In this document: piece after piece, positions 43,277-54,470 of the stretch
Layout of the letters: every line of letters begins with the position of its first letter
Numbering within the stretch: the stretch's first letter is position 1
Assembly (NCBI GenBank): GCA_025991245.1
Contig: BQMJ01000027.1
Span: forward strand, 124,001-188,000
From: Galdieria partita
Taxonomy: Eukaryota; Rhodophyta; Bangiophyceae; Galdieriales; Galdieriaceae
DNA: 64,000 nt
Direction: 5' to 3'
Position numbers and translations under genes: made by a program
The notes under the pieces: model-generated
The model's input: the letters and a program-made list of their open reading frames with translations, nothing else
Told to the model about the DNA's origin: nothing
The model's database searches: none

Positions 43277-45254
43277 TCACAAAGAACAAGCACTTATGTC
43301 TAAGGGACTTGTTTCTGTTCTTCTTTCTATTTCATATGCTTGAAGGACTCCATTAAGATAAACAAGAACCAATTGGTAATATGGACAAAACTTTGAATAG
43401 CTGTCACCCTTTCTAAAACATAGTCCAGCAAGTGGCACTATACGAATGACCATTTCTTCTTACTCATCTTCTCCAAATACGATAAGAGAACTCACCTTGT
43501 TCGTCTTCCACTATTGCCCTTTGCGGCAAAATATCTTCAATAATTATACGAAATTCACCAAGTCGACTACGAACCAAACGACACAAAGATACAGTTCCTA
43601 AAAACCAGACAATGTTATCTTCCGGTAAATAATTGCGACTCAAACAAACCAATGCCTTGATTACCCACTGCAAGCAGTGACAACTCGGGAGCGTAGTCAA
43701 GTAAGTTCAAACGGAACATACCACGACGCATTAAACTTCCAGAATTGTTTAGAGGAGCTACTTGTGGAAGAAATACCAGCTGATAAAGGTCTCCACCTCT
43801 TAGAAGGTGCAGAAAGTTTCTACAAGACAAAAATGAAGTGACATAATATGAGTTGCTCATCAGAACAAACTACCTTTGTGAAAATACTAACAGCTTGTCA
43901 TTCCGGTTCTCTTCCTTCATAGCTTGTAAGTCTTGAAGTGACAAACCAATTTCCTGCAACAACAACATCAGACCGCCTTGTTCTGAATCATCTGTAAGTA
44001 GACAATCTGAGTGCAATAATATCTGAGGAATCGACTGTATTTGCTCATTCTGTAACCGAACGGTCTGTCTTCTTCTTCTCGAATATACTTGAGTCGTAGA
44101 ATGTTCTTCTTCTTCATTGTAGTTCGAAAGCAATGGCTGCATGAAAGTATTTGTGGTCTCAAAGAAATACGAATACAGAGGATCTTCCCTTTCTATGATC
44201 TTCACCGACTCCAGCGGCAACCACTTCACAGCCCAACCCCATTTATCTTCCTCTCTCTCCATTCGACAACCTTCAGAAAACCCAACCGACTGACCGGTGG
44301 TAAGATCCCAAACTCTCATTGTTTCATCAATACTAGCAGAAGCAATAAATCTATATTAATGACACAAGTAGAAATGCACGACCGACAATAAGTTTAACAG
44401 AATCAGGACACATAATGACAATACCTTCCATAAGCTGAAAAGTCAATACTTGGAATATTATGTTGATGACCTCTACAGGCAGAAGGCACAATAAAGAATC
44501 TATTTTGAGGCTATTAGAAGTTAAGATTTGTTTCCACAAACTATTTGGATACTAAAATTACCCCCCACTCACTCTCCAAACATATGCGAATCACACTAAT
44601 ACAGTGGTCATTGGAACTCAAAGCTATTAGACCGTTCTTTTCACAAATACTGATTCCCCATACTTTCAGGTTACGTTAGTTCTTGAAATAAACCAAAAAG
44701 ATAATAACAATACCTGAACAGCTCATAGTGAAAATAACACGTTCTTGACCGACAAGTGAGGCAGTAGATACATCCAAAAAGTAAATCTATTCTGCAAGTT
44801 ACAAAAACACAAACTATATCCACAAAACTTGTTTCTTACAACTGCAGCTCCAGTCTCAACTACGGGATTTCCACAAGCTGCTACAAGTATGGGACCTGTT
44901 GCTGCTAGTTCAGCGTACCTATAAATATGAAGGTTGACTATGCTTCTTGTTGAAACAATACAAAGATTACTTTATCATGTTGATGGTATCTGGAGCAACG
45001 GACAGTTCTCGCTGAAAGACTGGACTTTGTCTCTCACTAAACTGAAAAAGCAAAACGTGCTCCCCATAAGCAACATAAAGTTGGTCCCCCTTTTTATTCA
45101 TCGCTAACAAGTTCATTCGATAAGCTTCTAAACGTAATCCACCAATGACATTGTGATTGTCGATAGGCAGAGGTAACTGATACCGAAGTGAAACTTGAAC
45201 AGGTGCATATCTCAACACAGATGCCAGTTTCATGAACCCATTCGATGAGTCCAT
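43277..45254 (-). CDS. WD40-repeat protein resembling CRT10
   Basis: Nine exons between 45254 and 43277 (44971-45254, 44840-44918, 44714-44786, 44562-44662, 44425-44510, 43874-44350, 43665-43819, 43496-43597, 43277-43458) give ~512 aa. The N-terminal part has MNLLAMNKKGDQLYVAYGEH, typical of CRT10-like first blades. Later blades show GLIALSSNDHCISVIR, RGHQHNIPSIDFSAYGRFIA, and SIDETMRVWDLTTGQ. A long acidic insert follows. The C-terminal blade PYYQLVLVYLNGVLQAYEI resembles the CRT10 end. CRT10 in yeast affects ribonucleotide reductase expression, but a generic WD40 scaffold is equally possible. Confidence 0.6.
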
Positions 45255-45409
45255 GCTGCACTGTTGATACAAAAGCATGTCAAAAAAGAACACGCATCTG
45301 AATGAAATATAAACATTGATAGAGAAATAAAGAAGTTAGACATTTTCATCTTCCATAAAGTGGACATGATTGGAAAGTTTGTCTTGTTGGATAGTGGATA
45401 TATTGTCTG

Positions 45410-48400
45410 ATGGTTCAGAATGACTTGGAACAGTCAGTAGACTCGTCCGAGTGTAACACTATTCGCTGGCTACGTCTTCGTATACATAATGCCGGTCTTT
45501 ATCAAGACCAAGATTTACTGGTTAATCCAGGTAAACAGATTGACTATTATCAAAAGCATAGTTCCCCTAAAAGGATTGGAAAGACTATCTCCACGCTACT
45601 TGTGGCGACATTTTACGACTTTCAAAACCCGGTGAATCTGAAAGAGTTTGTTTTCTGAAGGTTCGCAATTTTATTATTTGTATGCTTCTATTTACTGGAT
45701 TGTACAGGTGACCGATACAAGAAGTATTCAAGGCACCAAAACTGAAATTAGTATTTCCCAAAGTGTTGCTGAAAGATTTCAGTTTGCAGGACACAGTGTA
45801 TGTGAGAGCATTGTTTAATTGTTCTTCTTTTACCTGATAGCGTTTTGAGTTGGTGCAAGTTGCTAATCTTGGTCCACGAGTGACGCCTCTTAGTTTTGTG
45901 GAGGTTTTGGTCAAAAATCAGTATCTAAGTTCCAGTGAAATGTGGCGTCTTAAGTTTCTTTTAAATGGTCAGTGTATTTATTCCGGAAAAATTCTCTTTC
46001 TGGATCGTATTCAAGCAAGAGTAAGGTTAAACTCTTCATTTTCCTTTTCTTCGTTCTCATATATTCCTTTGGAGGTCAAATCCCTCTTTATGGATACTTC
46101 TCCAGTGGAGTCTGGTATAGTCAGCCATGAAACCAAGTTCAACTTTCGTTCACAGAGTGCAAAGACTGTCTGGCTCATTGAAGTAAGTACTGCTCTGAAG
46201 TTCTAATACTTTTTGGGTCACCTTGAAATAACAACTAGTTTTCCAAAGAGTTGTGGGAGGAGACGATGGATGGTAGACTTTATTTTGAGCTCATTGTTGA
46301 ATTCGTAGAGCGTATATTAGAGAGATGGAATAGTGATGGTCTTCAACATATATTGAGCATTGTTGTATTCAGTCGAGGTTTGTCAGATGCTCACTTGTTA
46401 AAAGCAAATTATGTATTGTTCAGTTTTCTATCACAATCTTTGGGAAGCCAAAATGTTATTCAGACCGTCATTGACTCGAAAAGACTCACATAGCTCCATA
46501 AATGTTTTAATGGATGAAGATAAGAGACCCTATAGCGATCTCTATTTTGTAAGATATTGCTTACTTCTATGAAATGATATGAATGAGACTTGTGTATAGC
46601 CTTTGTTGACAAATGAACGGGTTGGTCACTCAAAGAGTATCGTTCCTCGAGTTATTGGATCTTTGAAAAGACTATTTTATCGTTTTCCATTACTGATTGG
46701 GTCATCATCGTTGCAAGAAAGATTTGAATATTCAGCGCATGCTGTTTGTGATGAAACGAAATTCTCCCTAATGTTACCTGGAAGTGCGGAGAGTTGTGTG
46801 AGTGAAGAAAGTAATCTGTTGGAAGCATTCAATCTCTGTCTGAATGATTTTGAATGCCATCATATCGACCGCGAACTAAAAGCGACAGGTAACTTTATAA
46901 TTTGTTACATTATGAAGAAGCTTATCAGATATGAAGGGAACCACGTGGTAATATTTACCGCCAGCCGAGGAATTTGGAAAGTAAATGAGAATCTTGTGAA
47001 ACTAACTAAACGTCGTCTAATGAGCAATGGAGTAGGTAAGAGAACACATGAAAAGCGAATGAAAGTCAGTCACTGAATCCGATAGGATGGGAGGTCATAT
47101 CTGTAGGAGTTCCACTTACTGATCTTGCACCCGTATTTATTTTGCATCCCAGCAAGAACCAAATGAAACATTCTAGTAAGAAGTGGAAGGATCACGAAGA
47201 AAATCAAAACGTTTTGAGTAGGTCTTAAATATATGTGTGAAAATGACATTTACATTTTCTAGTGCATTTATCGCGGTCTATATCGATTGCACAAATGGAG
47301 AGAACAGAAAAAGTGGGAACTTTATCCTATAAGTTCCCGAAGGACTGGTTTCCATTAAGGTATGTTCAACTAAGAATGATAAGATTCGAGAAGATGAGGG
47401 ATGCATTGTATAGATTTATTGGACCTCGTTTCCCATCAGCTTTTGTTAAGAGCACATCACCGCAAAACGAAATAAGGTTTTATTTGGAAGATTTTTCTGA
47501 TAATTTTCAATTAGAGTCTCCTAATTTTGCTACCGCCATGCGTATTCATGATAGTCGGGCTGCAGTTGTACATACCAAGCATTCACAAGCGCCTTTGTTT
47601 AGTAGTAAGTGTGTCTGACTTGATAGTTACAATCTACATAATTCTGTCATATTCTCCATTCACTTTAGAAATGCCTCGCTCAACCAGTGTTGATGTGTTT
47701 CATTCGGCAAGATCGAAAGAAAAAAAGCAAAGTAATCCTGGTAGTGGAAGCTATGGTAAGTCGCATATCAGATTTGAGTTTTCATTCGCTGAATGTATAA
47801 TGAAGCAACTTTTGGAAAGTCTTTGTAAGCTGTTGTTCCTGAAAAATCAAATAGGTATCCTCAATGATGATGCTTTAGTGATATGACAAGAAAATCAGTT
47901 CATGGAAATTATCTATCATCAGTGAACTCTTTGAAGGATTCTCGGATGAATCCTAGATCAAACCGTACACGATGGGCCCATAGCATCTTTCCCTTCAATG
48001 TGGACAGTGATCTTGCTGCATTGTTCGTTGTGGATATTAAGCCGTGGATTGAGTTTGAAACATTTGAACAACTTCCTTGTGTAGACGTACAGAGACAAAT
48101 AATGTGGAATAATTTATCAGAACCGAGTATTCTTCCTTTAACGACTGAATTTGCTCCCAATTCTATTTTTTCGAAGAGTTACTTTTTACAGGTAAGCAGC
48201 TAATTATGTTGCAAGGTTCTTGATGATTTACTTGGATAAGTATTTGTATACATTGCCGTTACCCCCGAAGCCAAAGTCGGATTCACAACTTTTCAATGAA
48301 AGCGCAAGAGCTCTTGTAAAGGAACTAGTTTGTCAAAGAATGGTTCAGGATTTCCAGGTTTGCGTTTTTAGCAGACTTCGATTTTATGTTGTTGAAATTA

Positions 48401-49787
48401 GCTAGGTTGTGGCACATCTGAGTGATGAACTTTTTTGGAAAAACTTGGCCTCTCCTGAATTGTATGAGAGAACAATAGAGCGACATGTTTTTTCGCTTAA
48501 ATCTTCCGGTAAAAGGCAGAAATCCAGTTTTCCTGGAGAGGAACTGGGTCAAATTCGTTGTGTTCTTGCAAAGGGAAGAGAGTAAGTCACAGCTTTTCTG
48601 CCATTTAGAAGCTCATTGATTATTTATTTCAGGTATCACGAGTTGACGATAAACCCAGAGAACTATACTGTTCAAGTTAGACGATTTGTAAAAGTAGATG
48701 CTCCTGAGAAACGCATTCCTGTTTTCAATTATCATTACAATCTTTTCAGTACCACTAGCAATCGTTTTATTTCTAAAGAAGGATCTTTCTTTATACAAAC
48801 AGGGTCCATCAACTGGAACAGGTGATTCTAACTATGTTTTATCGGAGTGTTGAGTTTCTGATGGCATATCTTAGACTGGATCAAATACTGGTAGAAGGAC
48901 TAGTTTCACCGTGCTCGTCTCAGTTGTTGATGAAAGAGTTGCAAGCTCGCGTGGTCCGTTTTGCTATTATTCCAAGTGAAAACAAGTCAACAGAGTCCAT
49001 TTCACAATTTTTAAGAGCGATTACAAGAGAAGAAATCCAAGTTGAACAGCTTCCTTTGAAGTCCTTGGATGGTTATTCTACCCAAGAAGAGCAGTCTTTT
49101 ATCAAGCTTGAGATGGGAATGTTTAAGGGAGCTAGGTAAGTGTGAAAAATGGGACTCGAACACTATCATCCTCATCTTCTATTTAAGACATGAATGGATT
49201 GTACTAGGTGTCGATAAGTTTCATGTAACATCCACAGCATTTCACTGGACGTTATACTGGCTCGTATGTGAAGGGGGTGTTGTAGAAGATTATATCCAAT
49301 TTTGTTTCCGTCGGGTATGCATTGGCCCTTTTTGTGAAGCTGCTTTATTCTCATTTTGATTCAGGCAAAGCAACAAGGATTGACTTGTTGTAGAGTTCCA
49401 TTTGATTTTGTGAATTCTCAAACTTCTTGGACTGTTACTACCTGTTGGTACAATATAAGCGTTGTTTTATGGAAGCATTCTGTGGAGAAGATGATGCTGG
49501 AAGGAGGACTTTTCTTAGACTCGAGAGACTCGAAAAACATTTGCTTAATACATCAAACAGGTAGATTATACCAAGTTTTCTATTGACGTCATTTGATACA
49601 AAGCAAAGGTTGTTGTTTGGTCCAATGGCACATAGATACGGAGCGAGTCTACTGGAGGGAATCCAGTGCTATTGAAAATACCCAAAGTTCAAGAAAGCAT
49701 GTTTTTAACTTTATCAATCGTACGATTTATTTATCCAAATTTGTACATGCCATGCTACATGATATTATTGACCAGGTTCCTCTTTAG
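45410..49787 (+). CDS. DEPDC5/Iml1 homologue, GATOR1 subunit
   Basis: About 18 short exons span the interval; the first boundaries are 45410-45631, 45708-45797, 45841-46182 and 46239-46378. The region 47600-47900 has an unresolved junction. The N-terminus contains FVEVLVKNQYLSSSEMWRLK, matching VELTFKDQYIGRGDMWRLK. The IML1 core follows: RSQSAKTVWLIEFSKELWEE, DGRLYFELIVEFVERILERW, and ISIVVFSR. Next comes NLLEAFNLCLNDFECHHIDR with GNHVVIFTASRGIWKVNENL and LTKRRLMSNGVGWEVISVG. A later exon has NPRSNRTRWAHSIFP. The C-terminal domain reads STAFHWTLYWLVCEGGVVED and AKQQGLTCCRVP. DEPDC5 with NPRL2/NPRL3 restrains TORC1 in animals and fungi. Ends convergently 60 bp from a transporter gene. Confidence 0.85.
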
Positions 49788-49847
49788 AAGGGCATCATAC
49801 GAGCATTTTGCTTGTGAAACAACAAATACGATGCACGAGGAACATTT

Positions 49848-51326
49848 TCAGAATTTTCGATCACAACTAAACGGTTTGCCTGTATGCTCAATGGCAACAA
49901 TCAAACTCTTGAAAGTTCCATAGCTTCCTAGTGTCAGCATAAGGAAGCCAACAAGGAAACAGAACAACGGCAACAGTTTTTGATACCAGCGAGTATCATG
50001 CCAAAATTCCCAAAAGTAAAAGGCACTCGGTATGATAAATGTTAAAAAGGAAGAAAATAATGAAGTCATAATTCCAATAAAAGATGAAAAGAAGGGAATC
50101 AACTCTGCCACAAGAAAAGCTCCTCCATACGTCAAACCTGTCCATAGCAACCACCAAAGTCTGTTTCGAATGGAACCGTCTCGAAACTTTCTCAAACCTC
50201 CAGCAACCAGTGGCTGAAACGTCCACTGAACTGCTCGACTTAAAACATTTCCACCAATTGTTCCAGCAATAGTAACATGAATAACCATAAAAACATCGTT
50301 CACGTAATGTATGGCACCATGTTTGATAACCAAAGTAACTGGGCTCTCCATCTTTCCAGTATTTCCAAGGTAATAATAGGCAACTGCTGACAATGTAAGG
50401 TAGCATGCGTAACTAAAGGTTTGTGAAAGCCACAAAGCTGTTGGAAAGTCTTCTACTCTCTTCAACTCTGCCATAAACTCAAAATAGATCAAGTGACCAG
50501 TAAAGGCAAAAATGATATCCATTGCTGCAGTCAAACCTTCATAAAAGCTTGCTGAAGAGCTCGCGTATGTTTTCGCTAGACCTGCACCAATAACAGGAGA
50601 CCTCACACAAACAAGGATTATAGGAATCACTATAAATGTGATGGCAACAAGAATGATATAGGTAATTTCAAAAAGACTTCTGGCTTGACCAGCAAGGAGC
50701 ATCATAGCGTATGCAATTGCAGCAAATGCCACAGTGCATATATGTTCCTTTTGTAACATATTCTTCCAAGTCAAGGAGGACGTTAACAGGTCACTCGTTA
50801 GCAAAGCGAAGAAATAGGAATACGCTATGAATGCAGTAAAATACATTCCCGGCTTTCCCCATAATCGACGACTCATGGTGGCATAGCTTCGTACAGTCGG
50901 ATAACGCAATCCCATATAGTAAATAAAGTATCCTGTTGCTGTCGTGATAAGATAGATTCCTGTAAGAATCAAAGTGCCTCCCACCCAGCCAAGTGTTTGG
51001 AAAGCACTAGGAATAGAAAGTACACCTATTCCAACCATGTATCCACACATTAACATGGTAAGCATCCACCAGCTCATCTTTCTAGGAGGTACATATTGCT
51101 TATCAGGATCATTAGGATCATAAGAAGATGAACGACTTCTACGACCAATATCAAATGACTCTTTCATGGCATCTTCAAAACTTTTCTCAAATGGTGTTTC
51201 CTCCTCATCTACAGGATCTTCAACTGCTGCTTCAATCGACTGCTGGGGTTTCATTGGAATAACAGAGTCGTTTGCCTGCAGTTCTCCAGTTTTATCCACC
51301 GAAGCTCTCTTCCATGGCAGTCTCAT
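49848..51326 (-). CDS. Amino-acid/auxin permease (AAAP) family transporter
   Basis: A single exon encodes 492 aa. Residues 1-80 are a polar, acidic cytosolic N-terminus. About eleven hydrophobic helices follow, beginning WWMLTMLMCGYMVGIGVLSI, then GWVGGTLILTGIYLITTAT and an intracellular segment YPTVRSYATMSRRLWG, characteristic of AAAP carriers. A conserved helix (IIFAFTGHLIYFEFMAELKR) corresponds to the family's 'F.Y.GH..F.EI' stretch. The C-terminus ends TGKPFSCDRKF. These carriers cotransport amino acids with protons. Which amino acid cannot be told; Galdieria-type heterotrophy would fit a broad uptake repertoire, but that is speculation. Confidence 0.88.
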   Translation of the reverse strand: MRLPWKRASVDKTGELQANDSVIPMKPQQSIEAAVEDPVDEEETPFEKSFEDAMKESFDIGRRSRSSSYDPNDPDKQYVPPRKMSWWMLTMLMCGYMVGIGVLSIPSAFQTLGWVGGTLILTGIYLITTATGYFIYYMGLRYPTVRSYATMSRRLWGKPGMYFTAFIAYSYFFALLTSDLLTSSLTWKNMLQKEHICTVAFAAIAYAMMLLAGQARSLFEITYIILVAITFIVIPIILVCVRSPVIGAGLAKTYASSSASFYEGLTAAMDIIFAFTGHLIYFEFMAELKRVEDFPTALWLSQTFSYACYLTLSAVAYYYLGNTGKMESPVTLVIKHGAIHYVNDVFMVIHVTIAGTIGGNVLSRAVQWTFQPLVAGGLRKFRDGSIRNRLWWLLWTGLTYGGAFLVAELIPFFSSFIGIMTSLFSSFLTFIIPSAFYFWEFWHDTRWYQKLLPLFCFLVGFLMLTLGSYGTFKSLIVAIEHTGKPFSCDRKF

Positions 51327-51604
51327 AATATGCTTCTACGTTGATTTCAAGACTCAACAATATCTCAACAAAAATTCGTGAAAAAATATCCGAACAAAGA
51401 ATTTCAGAAAGCAATGTTCTCTTATATAGAGCTTCGTCTTTCGCTTCCAGCTATGTTAGTCCAAAACGTCTCAACGACATTATCATATTATTGGTTATTT
51501 GACAATTGGCCCAGGCGTCTGCTTCAGGTGCAACCCAATCAAGACAAAGAGAGTGGAAGTGACTTCCATTTCGACAGCTGTCCACGGAGTCACCTTCTCG
51601 AATA

Positions 51605-53028
51605 ATGTCTGTCGTCGAGGATAGTCAGTGGACGAACTGCGTAGCAACCCTTGGAACTTACCAAGGAAACCGTGCAAGAGTGTGTGCTTGTTGAAAATTT
51701 ACGACAACACTCACATTGAGAAAGTACGACGCGCTAGGTTTGTTGGAGGAGAGGAAGAGATGCGTGTTGAAGTGTCAACTGAGTAGTCCTGTTACGTTAG
51801 ATGCCAAGGGAACTACGCTCAAGGGAATTGAAACGTCCCTATCAGAAGAACCTTACGAAACAGAAGAGAAAAAAATTGTTTACGAAGACGAGCTACAAGC
51901 CCTGGGTGTGTTGATTTGATGTTCCTTTTCACTTCTTATCGAGTTCAAAAGGTTATGTGTATTTTGAACAGGGTGCTGCAGTTTCAGGTGGTTCGGTGCA
52001 GACTTATATCATGGGAGACCCAGTTCGGTTTAAAGTTGAACATACTATTAGAATTCTGAACGACAGCCTGTTCCTTTGCGGAACAAGGGTTACGGCAGGT
52101 TACGACAGCGAGGGCCAATTAAAAGGTTGGTGAAGGACTAGGAGGCAATTTTCGCTCTCTTATTTTTCATAGAACTTGACGTAGTACGTTATATACCGGG
52201 GGATACTGACGACTTCCCCAACTCTGTCGTTTCCTCTTCCAACAAGGTATCTCGTGTTCAACTTTGAAGTTATTCTTTTTATTGAACGGACCAGTTATCA
52301 CTACTGGCCGATATTTTAGTTGAAGGAATAGGCTGTCAGGAATCCTTTGCAGCATTCTGTGCAACTCCAAAGTTGCAGAGGTAGCTTTTCCTATTTTGCG
52401 GTCTCTTATCGTTGATAAGTCTCGTCTAGCGGTCGCTGGGTAGGAGAAGGTACTGCGATATTTCCAGATGAAAAAGAAACGTATACTATCAAAAGTTTAT
52501 GCAAGTATGTATACAGCGTACCTTGTGAAGCTTGCCGAAACAGTTGCTTTAGATTTGTTGCGGACGTTAGTGGTTTTGGTATAGTAATGAATGAGAAGGT
52601 TTTAGCTAAAGGAGAGTTTAGCTTTGGAATGCATTTGGGAAAAAAGCAATCCGAGCACGCTATTGCTTTTCAATCGACCCAAGGGTATTTGTCTTTCTTG
52701 CCTTTTAGTTTGTTTTGAGGCAAACTTTGTCGGTTTGAAAGGCGTATCCATGAAGTCCGTCTGTTATTTTTAGGTGGTGGGATTGTACTCATGTGTCCTG
52801 TTACAATTCCGCAAGGCGAAAGCTTCTGTATTGAGGTATGTTGAGAGCAAGTTCTTGTGAGATATTCAGGATCGAGATTTCTACAAGGTGTCATGGTTGA
52901 CTGATGAGTTCCATCGAAAACGGCTTATACGGCATTATGATGAAGGGGGTCGATGGCATCACTCGAGCCTCATATCAGAGGAAAAACAGCAGCCAAAACA
53001 AAAGAAATTAACCTTTACTTCAATATAG
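51605..53028 (+). CDS. DUF3598-family protein, probably plastid-lineage
   Basis: About nine short exons between 51605 and 53028 encode the protein. The N-terminus reads MSVVEDSQWTNCVATLGTYQ, matching the QWxNxxxxLGxWxG opening of DUF3598/calycin-like proteins. Internal segments include RFKVEHTIRILNDSLFLCGT, LDVVRYIPGDTDDFPNS, GRWVGEGTAIFP, and IVLMCPVTIPQGESFCIE. The last exon has VSWLTDEFHRKRLIRHYDEG, close to the 'RLIRxYDxxGxW' end of the family. DUF3598 proteins are widespread in cyanobacteria and plastid-bearing organisms and belong near the phycobiliprotein lyase fold, but their role is unknown. Its exact junctions were only partly checked. Confidence 0.6.
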
Positions 53029-53119
53029 CGCATTTGGCTTAGAGCATTTCTAATAACGGAGTTTCCACCGTACAAATCTTTGTTTCGAGTTAGAGCTTCG
53101 TGTATGTTAAAAGATATGC

Positions 53120-54033
53120 TTACATAGAACTAGGTGGAAGTTGATCACTTATATTCTTCATATAGAAACTTTCAAAACCAAGAGGCTCTAAAAGTTGCTT
53201 ATAAATGTCAAGGTTCATAGCATAAGGCGGTCCACCTTCCTACGCAGGTTTTAGAATTCAGAAAGTCCGATATGCTATTTCATGATAGCCAACATACGTA
53301 GTCCCCGATAGGAAAAACGACGGTCACTAATTCTCCATCCACTTGAATAATTTCCTTCATTCGATTTGCCCAAGAGTTTCTACTTTCAGGAGGCAATGCA
53401 CAAAAAAAAGTCAAGTCATAAACTTAAGCCCAACTTGTTAATTTCAGAAAAACTGAAGAACTTTTTCTACTTGCCAAGATCAAACTACCAAATAATTCGT
53501 ATCCCTGAATCATAAATAAAACTCAAATACCTTCTGACTAAAAGGAAAGTCGAAAAAGTTTCCAACTACAAACTGTGCTCTTTGGCTCGGTACTCCTCTG
53601 GAATCCCTTAGCTAAAAATTTTTTCAGCTTATAGATATCTCTCACTAGAATTCTTCGTACTTGCTCTGCCTGTTTCTTTGCTTCCTCGCTACAGTCCAAG
53701 CCTATTGCAACTCTAGCTGCCGAAGCAAGTGTCAAAACGTCATAGCCACGACCGCAACCGGGCACCAAAGCATATCCTGAGGAATAAACTTAAGTTTGTA
53801 TTTCTCGTGTTGAGAAAAGTTGAGCACCATTTGGTAACGCATCCTCTTTGCAAAGTTCGCACAAAATGGGTAAAGAAGAACCTCTGTCCCAAGGAGTCAG
53901 ACCGGCTCTAAGGATTGACTCAGTAATCCAACTTGTGTTTCGACCCCAGCACTTACTTCCAACAGTCATCCCAGCCTTCCATTTTGGAACCTTTTTCAGT
54001 CAACTGACGAACACGGGATATTGTCTCGCTCAT
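53120..54033 (-). CDS. TPMT-family methyltransferase (thiol/halide methyltransferase-like)
   Basis: Seven exons (53957-54033, 53828-53907, 53646-53776, 53531-53611, 53475-53484, 53298-53422, 53120-53239) give ~207 aa. Motifs: GWDDCWKAGLTPWDRGSS, the SAM-binding ALVPGCGRGYDVLTLAS, FDLVYDLTFFCALPPESRNS, GELVTVVFPIGDYEGGPPYA, then YKQLLEPLGFES. The exon at 53475-53484 is only 10 nt and supplies FDL plus one base; the following intron starts GCAAGT, a GC donor. The intron at 53612-53645 is 34 nt. Plant HOL and bacterial relatives methylate halides or thiols; the substrate here is unknown. A further splice near 53120 would replace the end with a basic tail ending near 53050. Confidence 0.88.
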
Positions 54034-54470
54034 GCTGCCAAACTGTTGTAACGAGAGCTGTTGACTTACACGATAATCTGTTACAGTAAAGTTCCCAAGA
54101 AACGACTGTTTTCTCAAAGTTTTAAGACCCTGGAGATACACGCCTTTATTAAAAACCGAGTGTTTGCAGAACACACTCAGCAACAGGCTACAATGTTGAA
54201 ACAACAAATGACATGAAGGGCTCATTCAATGTATTATTGGCACGTGACGTGACCATTCTCAGGAGTGACCGTTTGACGACACGGATCATTTTTTCCAGAA
54301 GAACTTCGATAAGATGTATACTTTATGAGTGACTACTTACAGTGGGTCTATATTGTATAACTAAACTTTTGTGCCGAAGTAAACTTACTACCTAATAAGT
54401 CCCACAAGTATTATTCCTTTAGAAGAAAAAACTAGTGGAACTTAGATTTTTTGGATGAACCTCAATAAAG
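54034..54470. other. Divergent intergenic region; start of the Oxa1-like gene unresolved
   Basis: The spacer lies between the methyltransferase start and the first recognisable exon of the Oxa1-like gene. Short open frames on both strands lack family features. A 5' exon of the Oxa1-like gene carrying its ATG and presequence probably lies here; ATGAGTGACTACTTACAGTG (about 54327) followed by a GTATAAC donor-like site is one candidate. Confidence 0.35.

Noticed and set aside
53050-53119. Alternative C-terminal exon of the TPMT-family gene
   Set aside because: It would need an intron of only 28 nt; the resulting basic tail resembles family C-termini, so it is mentioned with the gene but not adopted.
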